From Fibrobacter succinogenes (GTDB taxonomy: Bacteria > Fibrobacterota > Fibrobacteria > Fibrobacterales > Fibrobacteraceae), in NCBI GenBank assembly GCA_902779055.1, contig CACZAD010000025.1:53457-117456 (forward strand): DNA of 64,000 nt, written 5' to 3'. Under the pieces are notes generated by a model. The model worked only from the letters and a program-made list of their open reading frames with translations. It did not search any database and was not told the origin of the DNA. Of this stretch, positions 9,701 to 17,550 are shown in pieces. Both the position numbers and the translations under genes were made by a program. The first letter of the stretch is position 1. Each line of letters starts with the position of its first letter.

Positions 9701-10660
9701 AACCTTCTTGTCCTTCAAGAAAGCTTCAGCTTCCTGGACACCACCACCTTCCAAGTCAGAGAAGGAGGCAGCCATGAAGTCCATAGCTTCACCGCGCAAG
9801 TCGTTCGGATATTTACCCTTGTCGGCACCGACGATGTAGTCGTAGTACTTGACTGCTGCGGTTTCGTATTCAGCAATGTTGTAGTAAGATTCTGCCAAGT
9901 GGTACATGGCGAGAGCAGCTTCCTTACCGGTAAGGTTCTCAAAGCCAGTCACCTTCTTGTATGCTTCGATAGCATCGCGGAACTTACGGTTCATGAAATG
10001 GTATTCTGCGATACGGAGCCATGCCTTCGGCACGAGACCGTTGTCCGGGAAGTCGCGGACGAGCTGCATACGGAGCTTGTATGCCTTGTCGTCTTCGCCA
10101 CTGGCTTCCTGCACAGCTGCAGCCTGGTAAATCACGGTCGGAGCCTTGGCTTCCTTCGGGTACTTGTCGATGTATTCAAGGAAGTAGCCCAAGGACTTCT
10201 TGTGGTCAGGCTTCGGGAATTCGTTGATGTTAGCGCACTTTGCCGGCTTGTTGTCGCGGTCAGCGCACCATGCCACATCTTCTTCGTACTGGGCGTTCTT
10301 GTCGAGGAACTGCTTTTCTTCGAGCTGGAACTGGTAGTGACCGAGCTGCTGCAAGGAGCTAGCGCAACGGTTGCTGATCTTGCCAGCGCAGCGTTCTACC
10401 TGCTTTTCCCACTGGGCGATAGCGTCGCGCATGCCCTTTTCATCAAGGCCACCAGAACGGCAAGCCTGTTCGGCCTGGTTCTTGATCACTCTATAGGAGC
10501 TGGCGCACTGTTCATAACCAGAATTGCCCTTTCCAATAGACTTGCACTTTGCATAAAGGTTTTTTGCTTCGGTCGTTTTATCCTTACAAGGGTCCGATGC
10601 AGCAAAAGATGTTCCAACCACGGAGCAAACAATTGCTGAAACGAGCAATAGATTTTTCAT
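6779..10660 (-). CDS. Large periplasmic tetratricopeptide-repeat protein
   Basis: 1293 residues with a signal peptide (SFA cleavage site near residue 20). Most of the protein is helical repeats of TPR type, with recurring phrases such as AYKLRMQLVRDFPDN, AIEAYKKV, QSFKRLMKINPDY and AIQEYRNFIKMY. The N terminus has a four-cysteine zone (about residues 23-105). The last 35 residues are almost only K, G, A and S, a strongly basic tail that could bind peptidoglycan or nucleic acid-like polyanions. Large TPR proteins of this kind accompany TolQ/R systems in Myxococcus gliding (GltI/AglT-like) and YbgF in Tol-Pal; the parallel is by architecture. A terminator separates it from both neighbours. Confidence 0.85.
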   Translation of the reverse strand: MKNLLLVSAIVCSVVGTSFAASDPCKDKTTEAKNLYAKCKSIGKGNSGYEQCASSYRVIKNQAEQACRSGGLDEKGMRDAIAQWEKQVERCAGKISNRCASSLQQLGHYQFQLEEKQFLDKNAQYEEDVAWCADRDNKPAKCANINEFPKPDHKKSLGYFLEYIDKYPKEAKAPTVIYQAAAVQEASGEDDKAYKLRMQLVRDFPDNGLVPKAWLRIAEYHFMNRKFRDAIEAYKKVTGFENLTGKEAALAMYHLAESYYNIAEYETAAVKYYDYIVGADKGKYPNDLRGEAMDFMAASFSDLEGGGVQEAEAFLKDKKVPFKDSVYYRIGMKNKDHDRNEEAVQSFKRLMKINPDYIDAPLADIAMIEILIVQQKFEDAQSHRYEVVKRYDRNSSWYKKNQKYPESVKNAEAAIRGAMLDIPQYHHAQAAKLTKEGDIEGGKRQYAKAIESYEAFLKRYAKEPTWDEYKVHINLALVYQEMGQHANAAKMFNWIVDTDTTRYGRRPMGSGALLTKDEAGYNAVLMMDQARENAKKTKANDDVIQAYSLPETKAYFDQVDKYMAKFGKNKEAAELAYNAAIVHYDAKQFKVAVNVLRKLKADFPKHQYILLISRMLAQSLLESNQLDESLTEFEWLLKQYTKVKETRNDSMAKEIEKAIAYVLFQKAETSVKEGKSEAGAKAYLDLVKRYPTIDIADKAIFEAAAAYESVNQYNKAAETFMLLPKNYKSSPLTVKGILRAASNYKKDKKPVVAAQTFLFITDNFPTDSMAFPAIGFAAQTYDSIPDKKQAAITFELAYKRYPKNEETPSFLYSACLSYDEAKMTNEAIRCSKDLVRDYPKSSYAVDAAFSIPMAYANAKKWDLAIQEYRNFIKMYQEDKEKLIAAYIGIARAYRNVKDMENSVEAYKRTLEAYDKYGLQIKNADAAIPAEAAFYMGEYEYNKMTPVVLKGKEKEKAKIIKQLVDILQKAMGHYSKSAAYASEKWTFRATNKMGMLFVTMAAKIREQQLNGKKEEEKFAERIGIVQQLPSYYEQARPIFQKNIDLARDQGFYNKDVIAAEMGYIEMYYQGCAVFVEVADAFANSPLPDSVLIVKEYVGQGMVKDDAIMAAHEDLEAYREELNNRSDAAKQLAIPQCATGIKASAHYGIENEWTTKLFETLRTLDEANEDLNTKIEKFDPSTLFADPAYFKMKARIEQIEKSDAMTLEEKVSTFRNIVKETKDDRAKLEEELAKLKQWMADPSQIPASERGVEAASDSSSDEEVVETTSKKGKKGKKAKAESKKSKKKAKKGKKK

Positions 10661-10684
10661 CGTTCTCTATCCACCTATGATTTT

Positions 10685-10728
10685 TTATAAAAATAAAAAA
10701 GGGTCGGGCCCGATTTGAAGCGGACCCG
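10685..10728 (-). terminator. Terminator of the PorV-like/TPR gene
   Basis: CGGGCCCG (10705-10712) pairs with CGGACCCG (10721-10728) with one wobble. The minus-strand transcript then reads a long T-rich run (plus-strand A-run 10686-10700). Confidence 0.75.
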
Positions 10729-10740
10729 AATTAAGCTATA

Positions 10741-12981
10741 CTAGAGGTCATCCTCCAGCGAGGGCATTTCGGAAGCACCAGATTTCGATGTTCCACCACC
10801 GGCACCGCCCATCTTAGACAAGAGGGTAGCCTTTGTAAAGCCGGCATCTTCCAAAATGCGCTTACGGTTGGATTCGAAGCGGTCACTCTGGATAGATCTC
10901 TGCATGAACGATGCGTAATCTTCAATAGCCTGGTTTGCCTTGTCGAATGTCGGACGCAAAGCTTCACGCTTGCTTTCCACACGCGGAGTCGGCAACTGAC
11001 GAGCAAGATCCAAAGCAAGAACCTGGACGGAGTCGAACTGGCTCTGCATTGCATCGTAAGCCTGACGGGCGCTGTCGCGAGCGGCAACAGACACGATCGG
11101 CTGTTCCGTGCGCTTTTCAGCCTGAGTCAAAGCTTCAAGAGCGTCCTGGTAGTTCTTCTTCATGAAGTGGCAGTAACCAATCACGAGGTAAGCTTCGGAA
11201 ACGAGGAAGGATTCCGGAAGGTTGGAAATGATCCACTGTGCCGGCTTGATAGCATCGTCCGGCTTGTTGACCTTGAGGAAGGACCATGCAATACCGAGCA
11301 TAGCTTCGTCGAACACCGGAGAGCCCTTCTTGACCTGACCGTACATCTGAGCGGCAGCTGCGATGTCCGGCTTTTCGCCAGAGAAGAAGAGGTGGCCGAG
11401 CTTGACCTTGGCAGCGTCCTGAAGGTCGCGTTCAGACTGGTTGGAAACCGGCTGTTCCGTAATGTCGCGGAAGCAGTTTTCAGCTTCGTCCCACTTACCC
11501 ATACGGCTGTTTGCAATACCCATGGTATAGCGAGCGTAGAAGTAGTTGGCGTTACCCGGGAGAATGGCGGCGAGCAGGTCGACGGCTTCCTGGTAGAGGC
11601 CCTGTTCGAACTTGATCTGGCCGGCAACGTAGTCAGCGTCAGCCTTGACGTCGCTTTCACCGAACTTCTGAGCAATGCTCTGATACTTGTTCATAGCTTC
11701 CGTGTACTTGCCTTCCTTATAGTCGATGTTCATCAACTGGAAGTGGTACTTGGCGCGCTGGTCACTCTGCGGATAACGCTTGATGGCGTCTTCGTAGATG
11801 GACTTAGCAGCCTTATGCATACGGAGGTTTTCGAAAGACTTTGCCTTGTAGAATGCGGCCTGGTCGACAAGGTGGAATGCCGGGTACTTGGTCTGAACCT
11901 TACCGAAGGCATAAGCAGCCTTGAGGAATTCACGATTCAAGTAGAGACGCATTGCAGCACGGTAGTCGTTTTCAGGTTCGATCTTCAAACGGCGATAGCG
12001 TTCTTCACCGATCTTCTCTTCACGGGTATCACCGAAGCGAGAAGTCAGCTTGACAGCCCACACAAAGCCACGGTTCTTCTTGGCCCAGATGTCGTCGTGA
12101 GACATTTCGAGGTCGAGAGCGAGGTAACGGAAGATGCTAACGTCCTTCACGTTCACCGTAGCACCGATGACCGGGTAGCCTTCCTTAGTGAAGCGGCCAC
12201 GGACACCGAGGTGAGAAGAAAGGTAATAAGTCAAGGTGAAGCTCATTTCAAGATTGGAACCCTTACCACCTTCATTGGAATCATGGATGATATCAATGAC
12301 GGAGAGTTCAGCCTTCACTTCGAGGAGGCGGTTGAAGCCGCGCCAGAAGAGGGAGAGGTTGAGGTTCGTCGGGATCTTGTAAGCGTCGGCAGCACCCATG
12401 AGAACGAACTTGAAGTCGCCGTTGCCGTTAGCTTCGCTAATAGCCGGAGCGAGGAGGTTCTGGACGCTTGCGCCAATGAGCAAGTAACCGTACTTGGAAG
12501 AAGCGAGCGGGTTCCAGCTCACACCCACGTCAGCACCGACGGTCAGCTGCTTGATTTCATCGAACTGGTTGATGTACAAGACAGAAAGGTCGATACCGAG
12601 AGAGAGGAAGTGCATGAGCCTATAGGAATAACCGAACAATGCAGCAATTTCGCTATAGGATTCGCCACCTTCAATGGAAGCACCGTTTTCAAAAAGTGTG
12701 ATACCCCAAGTGTGCTTGTAGTCGATCGGGTACGTCAAGCTGACGTATTCCTGGCTAGCTTCGCCACTAATGGTACTAAAGAATGCAGCGCTGAATTCAA
12801 GCTGATCGGTTTCAGAAATACCAGCCGGGTTCACATACATGGAGGTATTACCACCAAATTCGGCAAACCAGTCATTCTGCTGATACTTATTCGGCGTGTA
12901 GGTTGCCTCTGCAAACAAAGAAGTGCTGGCTACGGCAAGTCCGATAGCGGACGTCTTGATGAAACTAGTACGCATCATCAC
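10741..12981 (-). CDS. PorV-like outer-membrane barrel fused to TPR repeats
   Basis: 746 residues. A signal peptide (TSLFA, about residue 24) leads into about 300 residues with the pattern of PorV/PorQ/FadL-like barrels: MYVNPAGISETDQLEFS, YEYVSLTYP-like strands and GLSLGIDLSV-like repeats. From about residue 330 it becomes helical TPR repeats (for example AAKSIYEDAIKRYPQSDQRA and ALTQAEKRTEQ), and the last 30 residues are Gly/Ser-rich with an acidic end. Barrel-plus-TPR in one chain is unusual. It is encoded 8 bp downstream of the OmpA-like gene, so the two are probably co-transcribed. PorV is the outer-membrane shuttle of type IX secretion; whether this protein does that is unproven. Confidence 0.75.
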   Translation of the reverse strand: MMMRTSFIKTSAIGLAVASTSLFAEATYTPNKYQQNDWFAEFGGNTSMYVNPAGISETDQLEFSAAFFSTISGEASQEYVSLTYPIDYKHTWGITLFENGASIEGGESYSEIAALFGYSYRLMHFLSLGIDLSVLYINQFDEIKQLTVGADVGVSWNPLASSKYGYLLIGASVQNLLAPAISEANGNGDFKFVLMGAADAYKIPTNLNLSLFWRGFNRLLEVKAELSVIDIIHDSNEGGKGSNLEMSFTLTYYLSSHLGVRGRFTKEGYPVIGATVNVKDVSIFRYLALDLEMSHDDIWAKKNRGFVWAVKLTSRFGDTREEKIGEERYRRLKIEPENDYRAAMRLYLNREFLKAAYAFGKVQTKYPAFHLVDQAAFYKAKSFENLRMHKAAKSIYEDAIKRYPQSDQRAKYHFQLMNIDYKEGKYTEAMNKYQSIAQKFGESDVKADADYVAGQIKFEQGLYQEAVDLLAAILPGNANYFYARYTMGIANSRMGKWDEAENCFRDITEQPVSNQSERDLQDAAKVKLGHLFFSGEKPDIAAAAQMYGQVKKGSPVFDEAMLGIAWSFLKVNKPDDAIKPAQWIISNLPESFLVSEAYLVIGYCHFMKKNYQDALEALTQAEKRTEQPIVSVAARDSARQAYDAMQSQFDSVQVLALDLARQLPTPRVESKREALRPTFDKANQAIEDYASFMQRSIQSDRFESNRKRILEDAGFTKATLLSKMGGAGGGTSKSGASEMPSLEDDL

Positions 12982-12989
12982 CTACTCCT

Positions 12990-14507
12990 TTACTTAATAT
13001 CCGTGCGGATGAACTCAATACGACGGTTCTGCGCACGTCCTTCAGGTGTTTTGTTGGAAGCCACAGGCTTCGTATCGCCAAGGCCCTTCGTAGTCATACG
13101 GCTTTCGTTAACGCCTTTTTCAACAAGGAAGTTCTTCACAGAGTTTGCACGGTCTGCGGAGAGAGTCATGTTCTTGTCCTTGTTACCGATGTTATCGGTA
13201 TGACCCACAATTTCGAAAGTAGCTTCGGGGAAGGTTTCCATGATGTCGACGACCTTCATCAAGGAGATGTAGGAGTCCTGAGTGATGGTAGCCTTACCAG
13301 ATTCGAAGTTCACACCTTCAAGAACGAAGATCTTCTTCGGCGGCTGCGGAACTTCGTCCGGGCATCCGTCGTCGTCCTTGTAGTTGTTGAGAGATTCCGG
13401 CTGTTCCGGGCAGAGGTCGACACCCTTACAGATGTGAGCGTACTGGGCGAGCATACCCTTAGCTTCGACCCACGGGTCGCAGAGACCGTCACGGTCGTTA
13501 TCCGGATCCGGGCAGCCATCGTCGTCCTGGAAGCCATCGAAGTCTTCCGGTTCTTCGGGGCAGTTATCGAAACCAGTGCAAGTGCCGGCGTACTTTTCGG
13601 AGAGACCTTCTTCAGAAACCCACGGATCGCAAAGGCCATCGCCATCGGTATCCGGATTACGTGTTTCTTCGACAGCTTCTTCTTCCTTGACGACGTCAGT
13701 TGCAGTAAGACCGATATCCAGCTTGCCCTTACCGCGCTTGAGCATCGGAGAGGTGGACTGGCAGAAGAAGTTCGGATTGCCGAGAGACGGGTTGTTGAAC
13801 TTCGGGTCGAGGGAAACGTTCGTACGGTTCACCTTGATGAACTGGTTGAACGGGTAGTAGTTCTTGTAGATGTTGTTGTATTCCACCTTCGTCTGACCGG
13901 CAGCCGGGTCAGCGAACACACCGTAGTAGTGGTTTTCCATGAAGATGTTGTTACGGGCGATCACGTTGGTCGGGCCCTTAAGAGCAAGGCCAGAGTAACC
14001 GTTGCGGAGCACGACGTTCTGTTCGATGAAGGCATCGAGGGACTTGGCACCCCAGGCAAGAATGCCGGACCAGCGGTTGCCGTACACCACGTTGTTGCGG
14101 AGCCACGGGAGAGAAATGAAAGCACCGATACCCGTTGCGTGGTTATCGATCACATAGCAATGATGAATGTAGGGAGCTGCGTTTTCGCAGAGAATGCCTT
14201 CGAGACCGTTCCTCACAGTGAAGTGCGACATTTCGGCGCCCGAAGTACCCATGACGGTCGGACCGCGACGGCCACCATCAATGATGGTTGTGAGAGGATC
14301 CTCACCCTTGAGAACAACACCCATGATCAAGGTGATGTTTTCGTTATAAACACCGCGTTTGACAAGGATAGTATCCCCGGCATCCGCATTTCCGAGAGCA
14401 TCAGCAATCTTTGCGAAATCGCCAGGCACATTGATATTCTTTGCCATGGCGGTTCCTGAAAGAAGCATCGCCCCGGCCGTAATTAAGACCAGTTTCTTTA
14501 GGGTCAT
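12990..14507 (-). CDS. OmpA-family protein with parallel beta-helix and TSP3 repeats
   Basis: 505 residues from the ATG at 14505-14507; a TTG at 14525 would add six residues, but the ATG has GGAG upstream. Signal peptide ends near GTAMA. Residues about 25-270 look like a right-handed parallel beta-helix (NosD/pectate-lyase-like, with repeated NNIF, NNIY, NNVVYGN ladders). Then come two thrombospondin type-3 calcium-binding blocks (DTDGDGLCDPW, DNDRDGLCDPW). The last about 115 residues are an OmpA peptidoglycan-binding domain: GHTDNIG, LSADRANSV, NRRIEF. It should anchor an outer-membrane complex to the cell wall. First gene of the envelope block. Confidence 0.9.
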   Translation of the reverse strand: MTLKKLVLITAGAMLLSGTAMAKNINVPGDFAKIADALGNADAGDTILVKRGVYNENITLIMGVVLKGEDPLTTIIDGGRRGPTVMGTSGAEMSHFTVRNGLEGILCENAAPYIHHCYVIDNHATGIGAFISLPWLRNNVVYGNRWSGILAWGAKSLDAFIEQNVVLRNGYSGLALKGPTNVIARNNIFMENHYYGVFADPAAGQTKVEYNNIYKNYYPFNQFIKVNRTNVSLDPKFNNPSLGNPNFFCQSTSPMLKRGKGKLDIGLTATDVVKEEEAVEETRNPDTDGDGLCDPWVSEEGLSEKYAGTCTGFDNCPEEPEDFDGFQDDDGCPDPDNDRDGLCDPWVEAKGMLAQYAHICKGVDLCPEQPESLNNYKDDDGCPDEVPQPPKKIFVLEGVNFESGKATITQDSYISLMKVVDIMETFPEATFEIVGHTDNIGNKDKNMTLSADRANSVKNFLVEKGVNESRMTTKGLGDTKPVASNKTPEGRAQNRRIEFIRTDIK

Positions 14508-14650
14508 ACTGCTACGTTTCTCCAATCATCAAACACAAAACCCATGTGGGAATATACCTTCAAAAATGACTTTAGTCAAATACTTTTCTTCAAAAACGCC
14601 ATTTTTCGTGTAAAAAATACACAGGTATAACCGTTTGGGATACCTTATTG

Positions 14651-14851
14651 TCAATCCTCACTCGGAAGATCGTCCTTTTCATCCTCCTTCTTTGCACCTT
14701 GAATCGAGACACGGATTTCTTGGCAGGTTTTCTTGATACTCTGCAAGACCTTGCGAGCACGCGTGCCAGCAGACTTGTTGCCGCGTTCAAACTTCTCGTA
14801 TTCGCGCTTGAAATTTTCAATTTCTTGTTCAAGATCGTTCACTAAACTCAT
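14651..14851 (-). CDS. Histone H1-like small nucleoid protein
   Basis: 66 residues from the ATG at 14849-14851. The sequence has the coiled-coil/H1 core seen in Hc1-like proteins of Bacteroidota and Chlamydia: FERGNKSAGTRARKVLQSIK. It lacks the long lysine tail of chlamydial Hc1 and ends in an acidic stretch. The presumed role is DNA binding or nucleoid organisation. It is a single gene with an AT-rich upstream region (14852-14974) next to mqnD. Confidence 0.7.
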   Translation of the reverse strand: MSLVNDLEQEIENFKREYEKFERGNKSAGTRARKVLQSIKKTCQEIRVSIQGAKKEDEKDDLPSED

Positions 14852-14974
14852 AAGCAAACTCCAAAAAAAGATGCTTTTTGGAAAATAAATAAAGTTTTTG
14901 CTAAAAATTCGCAGTTTTGCAAAATTACATTTACGTTTACAAACTATTACACAGTTTTGGGACTATTCAACAAC

Positions 14975-15766
14975 TTATGCACAGTGTGATAACCGCCATA
15001 GATTCTCAAGGGCCCTCCATCCCGACTCTCCGACATTTTCGGAAAAGTCGTTCACGAACATCGCGATGTGCGACTTGATGACTTCCTCATCGTCAATTTG
15101 GGCCATTTCTGCAATAAACGGGGTCACAGGATTCGGTCTTTGGCGGGCAATCTGCAGACTGCGGCGGATTTCACGCTCGACGCTCTCGATAGTCGAGAAG
15201 CCGAGTTCCTTATTCGCTACGGCAATTCCGAGAGGAATCGGGGAGCCTGTCTGCTGTTCCCAGAACGCCCCCAGGTCCTGCAAAAGATGGAGACCGTCCC
15301 TTTTCCACGTAAAACGGTGTTCATGGATGGTCACGCCCTGGGTGATATTCTTGCTCAGGAGCCCCTCGTAAACCTCATTAAAGAGGGCATACCGCAATTT
15401 TGGCGTCGTCGCGAACTGACGGGAGAACCAGAACTTGAACAGGAGCGCAGCGGTCGTATTGGCGCCCGGAAGGGTCGTTTCACGTTCGGGATCGAAGGTA
15501 TTGGACTCCGAAGAGAGCAGAAGCGGACCACAACCGTACCCGATGGCACCACCGCAACCGAGGCAACGGTAATTTTCGCTGATGCCCGGATAGACCTGCG
15601 CACTGATTTTTGCGACGTCCAGTTCACCGCGCAGCACTTTTTCGTTAAGCGTCTGCACATCGGCAAAGGTCACGTCCCAGTCAAAGGGAGAATCTTCGAG
15701 CCCGCGGATCAGGGCTTCGTAAATGAACGTGTCATTCGGGCAGGTGGAAATACCGAGTTTTAGCAT
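14975..15766 (-). CDS. mqnD: 1,4-dihydroxy-6-naphthoate synthase (menaquinone, futalosine pathway)
   Basis: 263 residues, the normal size. MqnD converts cyclic dehypoxanthine futalosine to 1,4-dihydroxy-6-naphthoate. The N terminus LGISTCPNDTFIYEALI and the phrase LDVAKIS, followed by GCGGAIGYGCGPLLLS, are characteristic of the MqnA/MqnD periplasmic-binding-like fold. It lies downstream of mqnB on the same strand, separated by a terminator-like hairpin and a heptamer array. Together they show that this organism makes menaquinone through futalosine rather than through MenFDHCEB. Confidence 0.93.
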   Translation of the reverse strand: MLKLGISTCPNDTFIYEALIRGLEDSPFDWDVTFADVQTLNEKVLRGELDVAKISAQVYPGISENYRCLGCGGAIGYGCGPLLLSSESNTFDPERETTLPGANTTAALLFKFWFSRQFATTPKLRYALFNEVYEGLLSKNITQGVTIHEHRFTWKRDGLHLLQDLGAFWEQQTGSPIPLGIAVANKELGFSTIESVEREIRRSLQIARQRPNPVTPFIAEMAQIDDEEVIKSHIAMFVNDFSENVGESGWRALENLWRLSHCA

Positions 15767-15770
15767 AAGC

Positions 15771-15808
15771 AGTAGGAAGTAGACAGTGGTTAGTGATTAG
15801 TGGTTAGG
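15771..15808. repeat. Degenerate heptamer array (AGTNNNN)
   Basis: Units AGTAGGA, AGTAGAC, AGTGGTT, AGTGATT, AGTGGTT in perfect 7-bp register. This array joins the AGTAGGA and AGTGGTT subtypes seen separately elsewhere. It lies just upstream of mqnD. Confidence 0.75.
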
Positions 15809-15829
15809 GGGCAGTAATTTGAAATTAGC

Positions 15830-15888
15830 AAAAAAGCCCGAAGCGGAGCGAGCCCAAAGGGGCTTTAGCCCCGAGCTCAAAGCCCATT
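15830..15888 (-). terminator. Probable terminator after mqnB
   Basis: GGGGC-TTTA-GCCCC hairpin nested in GAGCTC/GAGC-type arms; the minus-strand transcript ends in GGGCTTTTTT. Confidence 0.6.
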
Positions 15889-15890
15889 CC

Positions 15891-16574
15891 TTAGAACGAG
15901 TTCACGAGCGACTGCAACGCAGCGAGAGCTTCAGAAATGCGCCAGGAGGCTTTATCGCGGTCGGAGGCAAAGTTGCTCACCGCACGGATTTCAAGGCAGG
16001 GCATACCAAACGCACGGCAAACGGAGAAGCAGGCCGCCCCTTCCATGGATTCGACGTCGACATCGAAATTCAGGACGCGTTCTGCAGCCATTGCAGACGT
16101 TCCGGTACAGCAGTTGACGGTAAGCCCGGAAACGGCCTTTAAACGTTCCAAAGAGGCTGGGACGCCTCGTAGCGGGGACGATTCGTAAACTTGCACAGAA
16201 GAGCCGGAAACGCGATTCCAGGGCGTAAAGGAGCCGTCCCGTTCAACGACGCCCAAATCCCCCACCCTTTCGGATTCGACGCGCACAACGTCGCCTATGT
16301 TCAATCCGCGGCCAGGATAGGCGCCACAGATTCCCGCAAGGACTATATGCGTAAAGGGGCCTTCGGCGGCAAAGCGCGAAAGCAGCACAGACAAGTTTGT
16401 AGAAAAAACAAGAAGCCCGACGCCAAGGACTACAGCAAAGCCCCGGTCATCGGGTAATTCGACAATTTCGCCTAGGCGAATGTCATTTTGAACAAAAGAT
16501 TTACACTCAGGGAACGTGCCGAACAATTCCACGTTTGACGCAAAGACAAACAAAGGAACAAAACGGTCATCCAT
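15891..16574 (-). CDS. mqnB: Futalosine hydrolase
   Basis: 227 residues from the ATG at 16572-16574 (AAGGG upstream); an in-frame GTG at 16583 is possible. MqnB removes hypoxanthine from futalosine. The nucleoside-phosphorylase-like fold shows GICGAYPGRGLNIGDVV, CCTGTSAMAAERV and, near the end, the family signature VDVESMEGAACFSVC followed by EIRAVSNFASDRD. The gene begins 11 bp after the sugar-kinase stop and precedes mqnD, so tyrS-kinase-mqnB forms a tight run. Confidence 0.9.
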   Translation of the reverse strand: MDDRFVPLFVFASNVELFGTFPECKSFVQNDIRLGEIVELPDDRGFAVVLGVGLLVFSTNLSVLLSRFAAEGPFTHIVLAGICGAYPGRGLNIGDVVRVESERVGDLGVVERDGSFTPWNRVSGSSVQVYESSPLRGVPASLERLKAVSGLTVNCCTGTSAMAAERVLNFDVDVESMEGAACFSVCRAFGMPCLEIRAVSNFASDRDKASWRISEALAALQSLVNSF

Positions 16575-16585
16575 AGAGCGCACCC

Positions 16586-17542
16586 TTACTCGAGACGTTC
16601 AACCTTTGTCGCAAGCTCGTTTTCGAATTCGGCAACGCGGTCGAGACTCAAGTTCCACGGGCGTTCGACTTCACAACGGGCGCAAGCGACGGCGGTCGCC
16701 TTGGCAAGGCAGCTTTCGAAGCTCAAGCCCTGGTCACAAGCGTAGAGCCAACCGGCAAAGAAGGAATCCCCGGCACCGATATCGTTCTTGACCGTGATGG
16801 TCGGCGGCTGGAGCTGGACTCCCTGGAACTTCTTTTCCATGAGGCGGAAAGCACGAACCGGGGCATCCTCTTCAGTCACGATGAGATTCTTGATCGGGAG
16901 GCGTTCGAGAACTGCAGTTGCCGTCATCTTCCAGAACTGCGGACTCGACTTGACCTGCGGAATGCCCAGTCGATCCAGAAGCTTGCAGTATTCCAGCATG
17001 TTAATCTTCAGGAGATCGACGCCCTTCGCGAGAAGTTCATCGATTCCGTCAATCGCATCCACAAAGATGTGCTTGCCGTTAAAGTCAAGGTCATTGAACA
17101 TCTTTGCGTTAAAGCCCTGCGGGAACGTGCCACAAAGAGCCACATACTGCGTGGAATCCCAGTGGTCAATGAGCGTCTGCGCAAAATCGTCGTTCTCGGA
17201 ATCGGCAAGCATCGGAGATGGTTCCACCAGTTCCGTCGTATCGCCATTGCAGACAATCGTCGTGCAAATGCGCGTATTCTCGCGGATCCAGATGGGAACC
17301 TGCTGAATGCCGCAAACGGACAGTTCATCAAAAATCTTTTCGCCGTGCTCGGCTCCAAGAAAGTGCATCAGTCGGGGCGTTCCGCCCAACAGCTGCAACA
17401 CACGGCAACAGTTGATGCCCTTGCCCGACGCATATTCCTTGACCTTGGAAATGCGGTGGACTTCTCCCGGAGTAAACTTGTCCAGGAAGAACACTCTCTG
17501 CCATGCCGGATTCAAACCGAGAACTAGGATTTCACTAGGCAT
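16586..17542 (-). CDS. PfkB-family sugar kinase (1-phosphofructokinase-like)
   Basis: 318 residues from the ATG at 17540-17542; the longer reading to 17767 overlaps tyrS and is not supported. N-terminal LGLNPAWQRVFFLDKFTPG and YASGKGINCCRVLQLLG are the substrate-binding signatures of the 1-phosphofructokinase/tagatose-6-phosphate kinase branch. The C-terminal NDIGAGDSFFAGWLYA contains the catalytic Asp and anion hole (GAGDS). The exact sugar is not readable from sequence. It begins 8 bp after tyrS and ends 11 bp before mqnB. Confidence 0.85.
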   Translation of the reverse strand: MPSEILVLGLNPAWQRVFFLDKFTPGEVHRISKVKEYASGKGINCCRVLQLLGGTPRLMHFLGAEHGEKIFDELSVCGIQQVPIWIRENTRICTTIVCNGDTTELVEPSPMLADSENDDFAQTLIDHWDSTQYVALCGTFPQGFNAKMFNDLDFNGKHIFVDAIDGIDELLAKGVDLLKINMLEYCKLLDRLGIPQVKSSPQFWKMTATAVLERLPIKNLIVTEEDAPVRAFRLMEKKFQGVQLQPPTITVKNDIGAGDSFFAGWLYACDQGLSFESCLAKATAVACARCEVERPWNLSLDRVAEFENELATKVERLE

Positions 17543-17550
17543 AAAAAACC

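Noticed and set aside
7229..10639. A 1136-residue open frame on the plus strand opposite the large TPR gene
   Set aside because: It is the antisense shadow of a strongly codon-biased gene: it has no start context, no domain, and abnormal amino-acid content. Similar shadows at 2074-3468 and 11167-13203 were rejected for the same reason.
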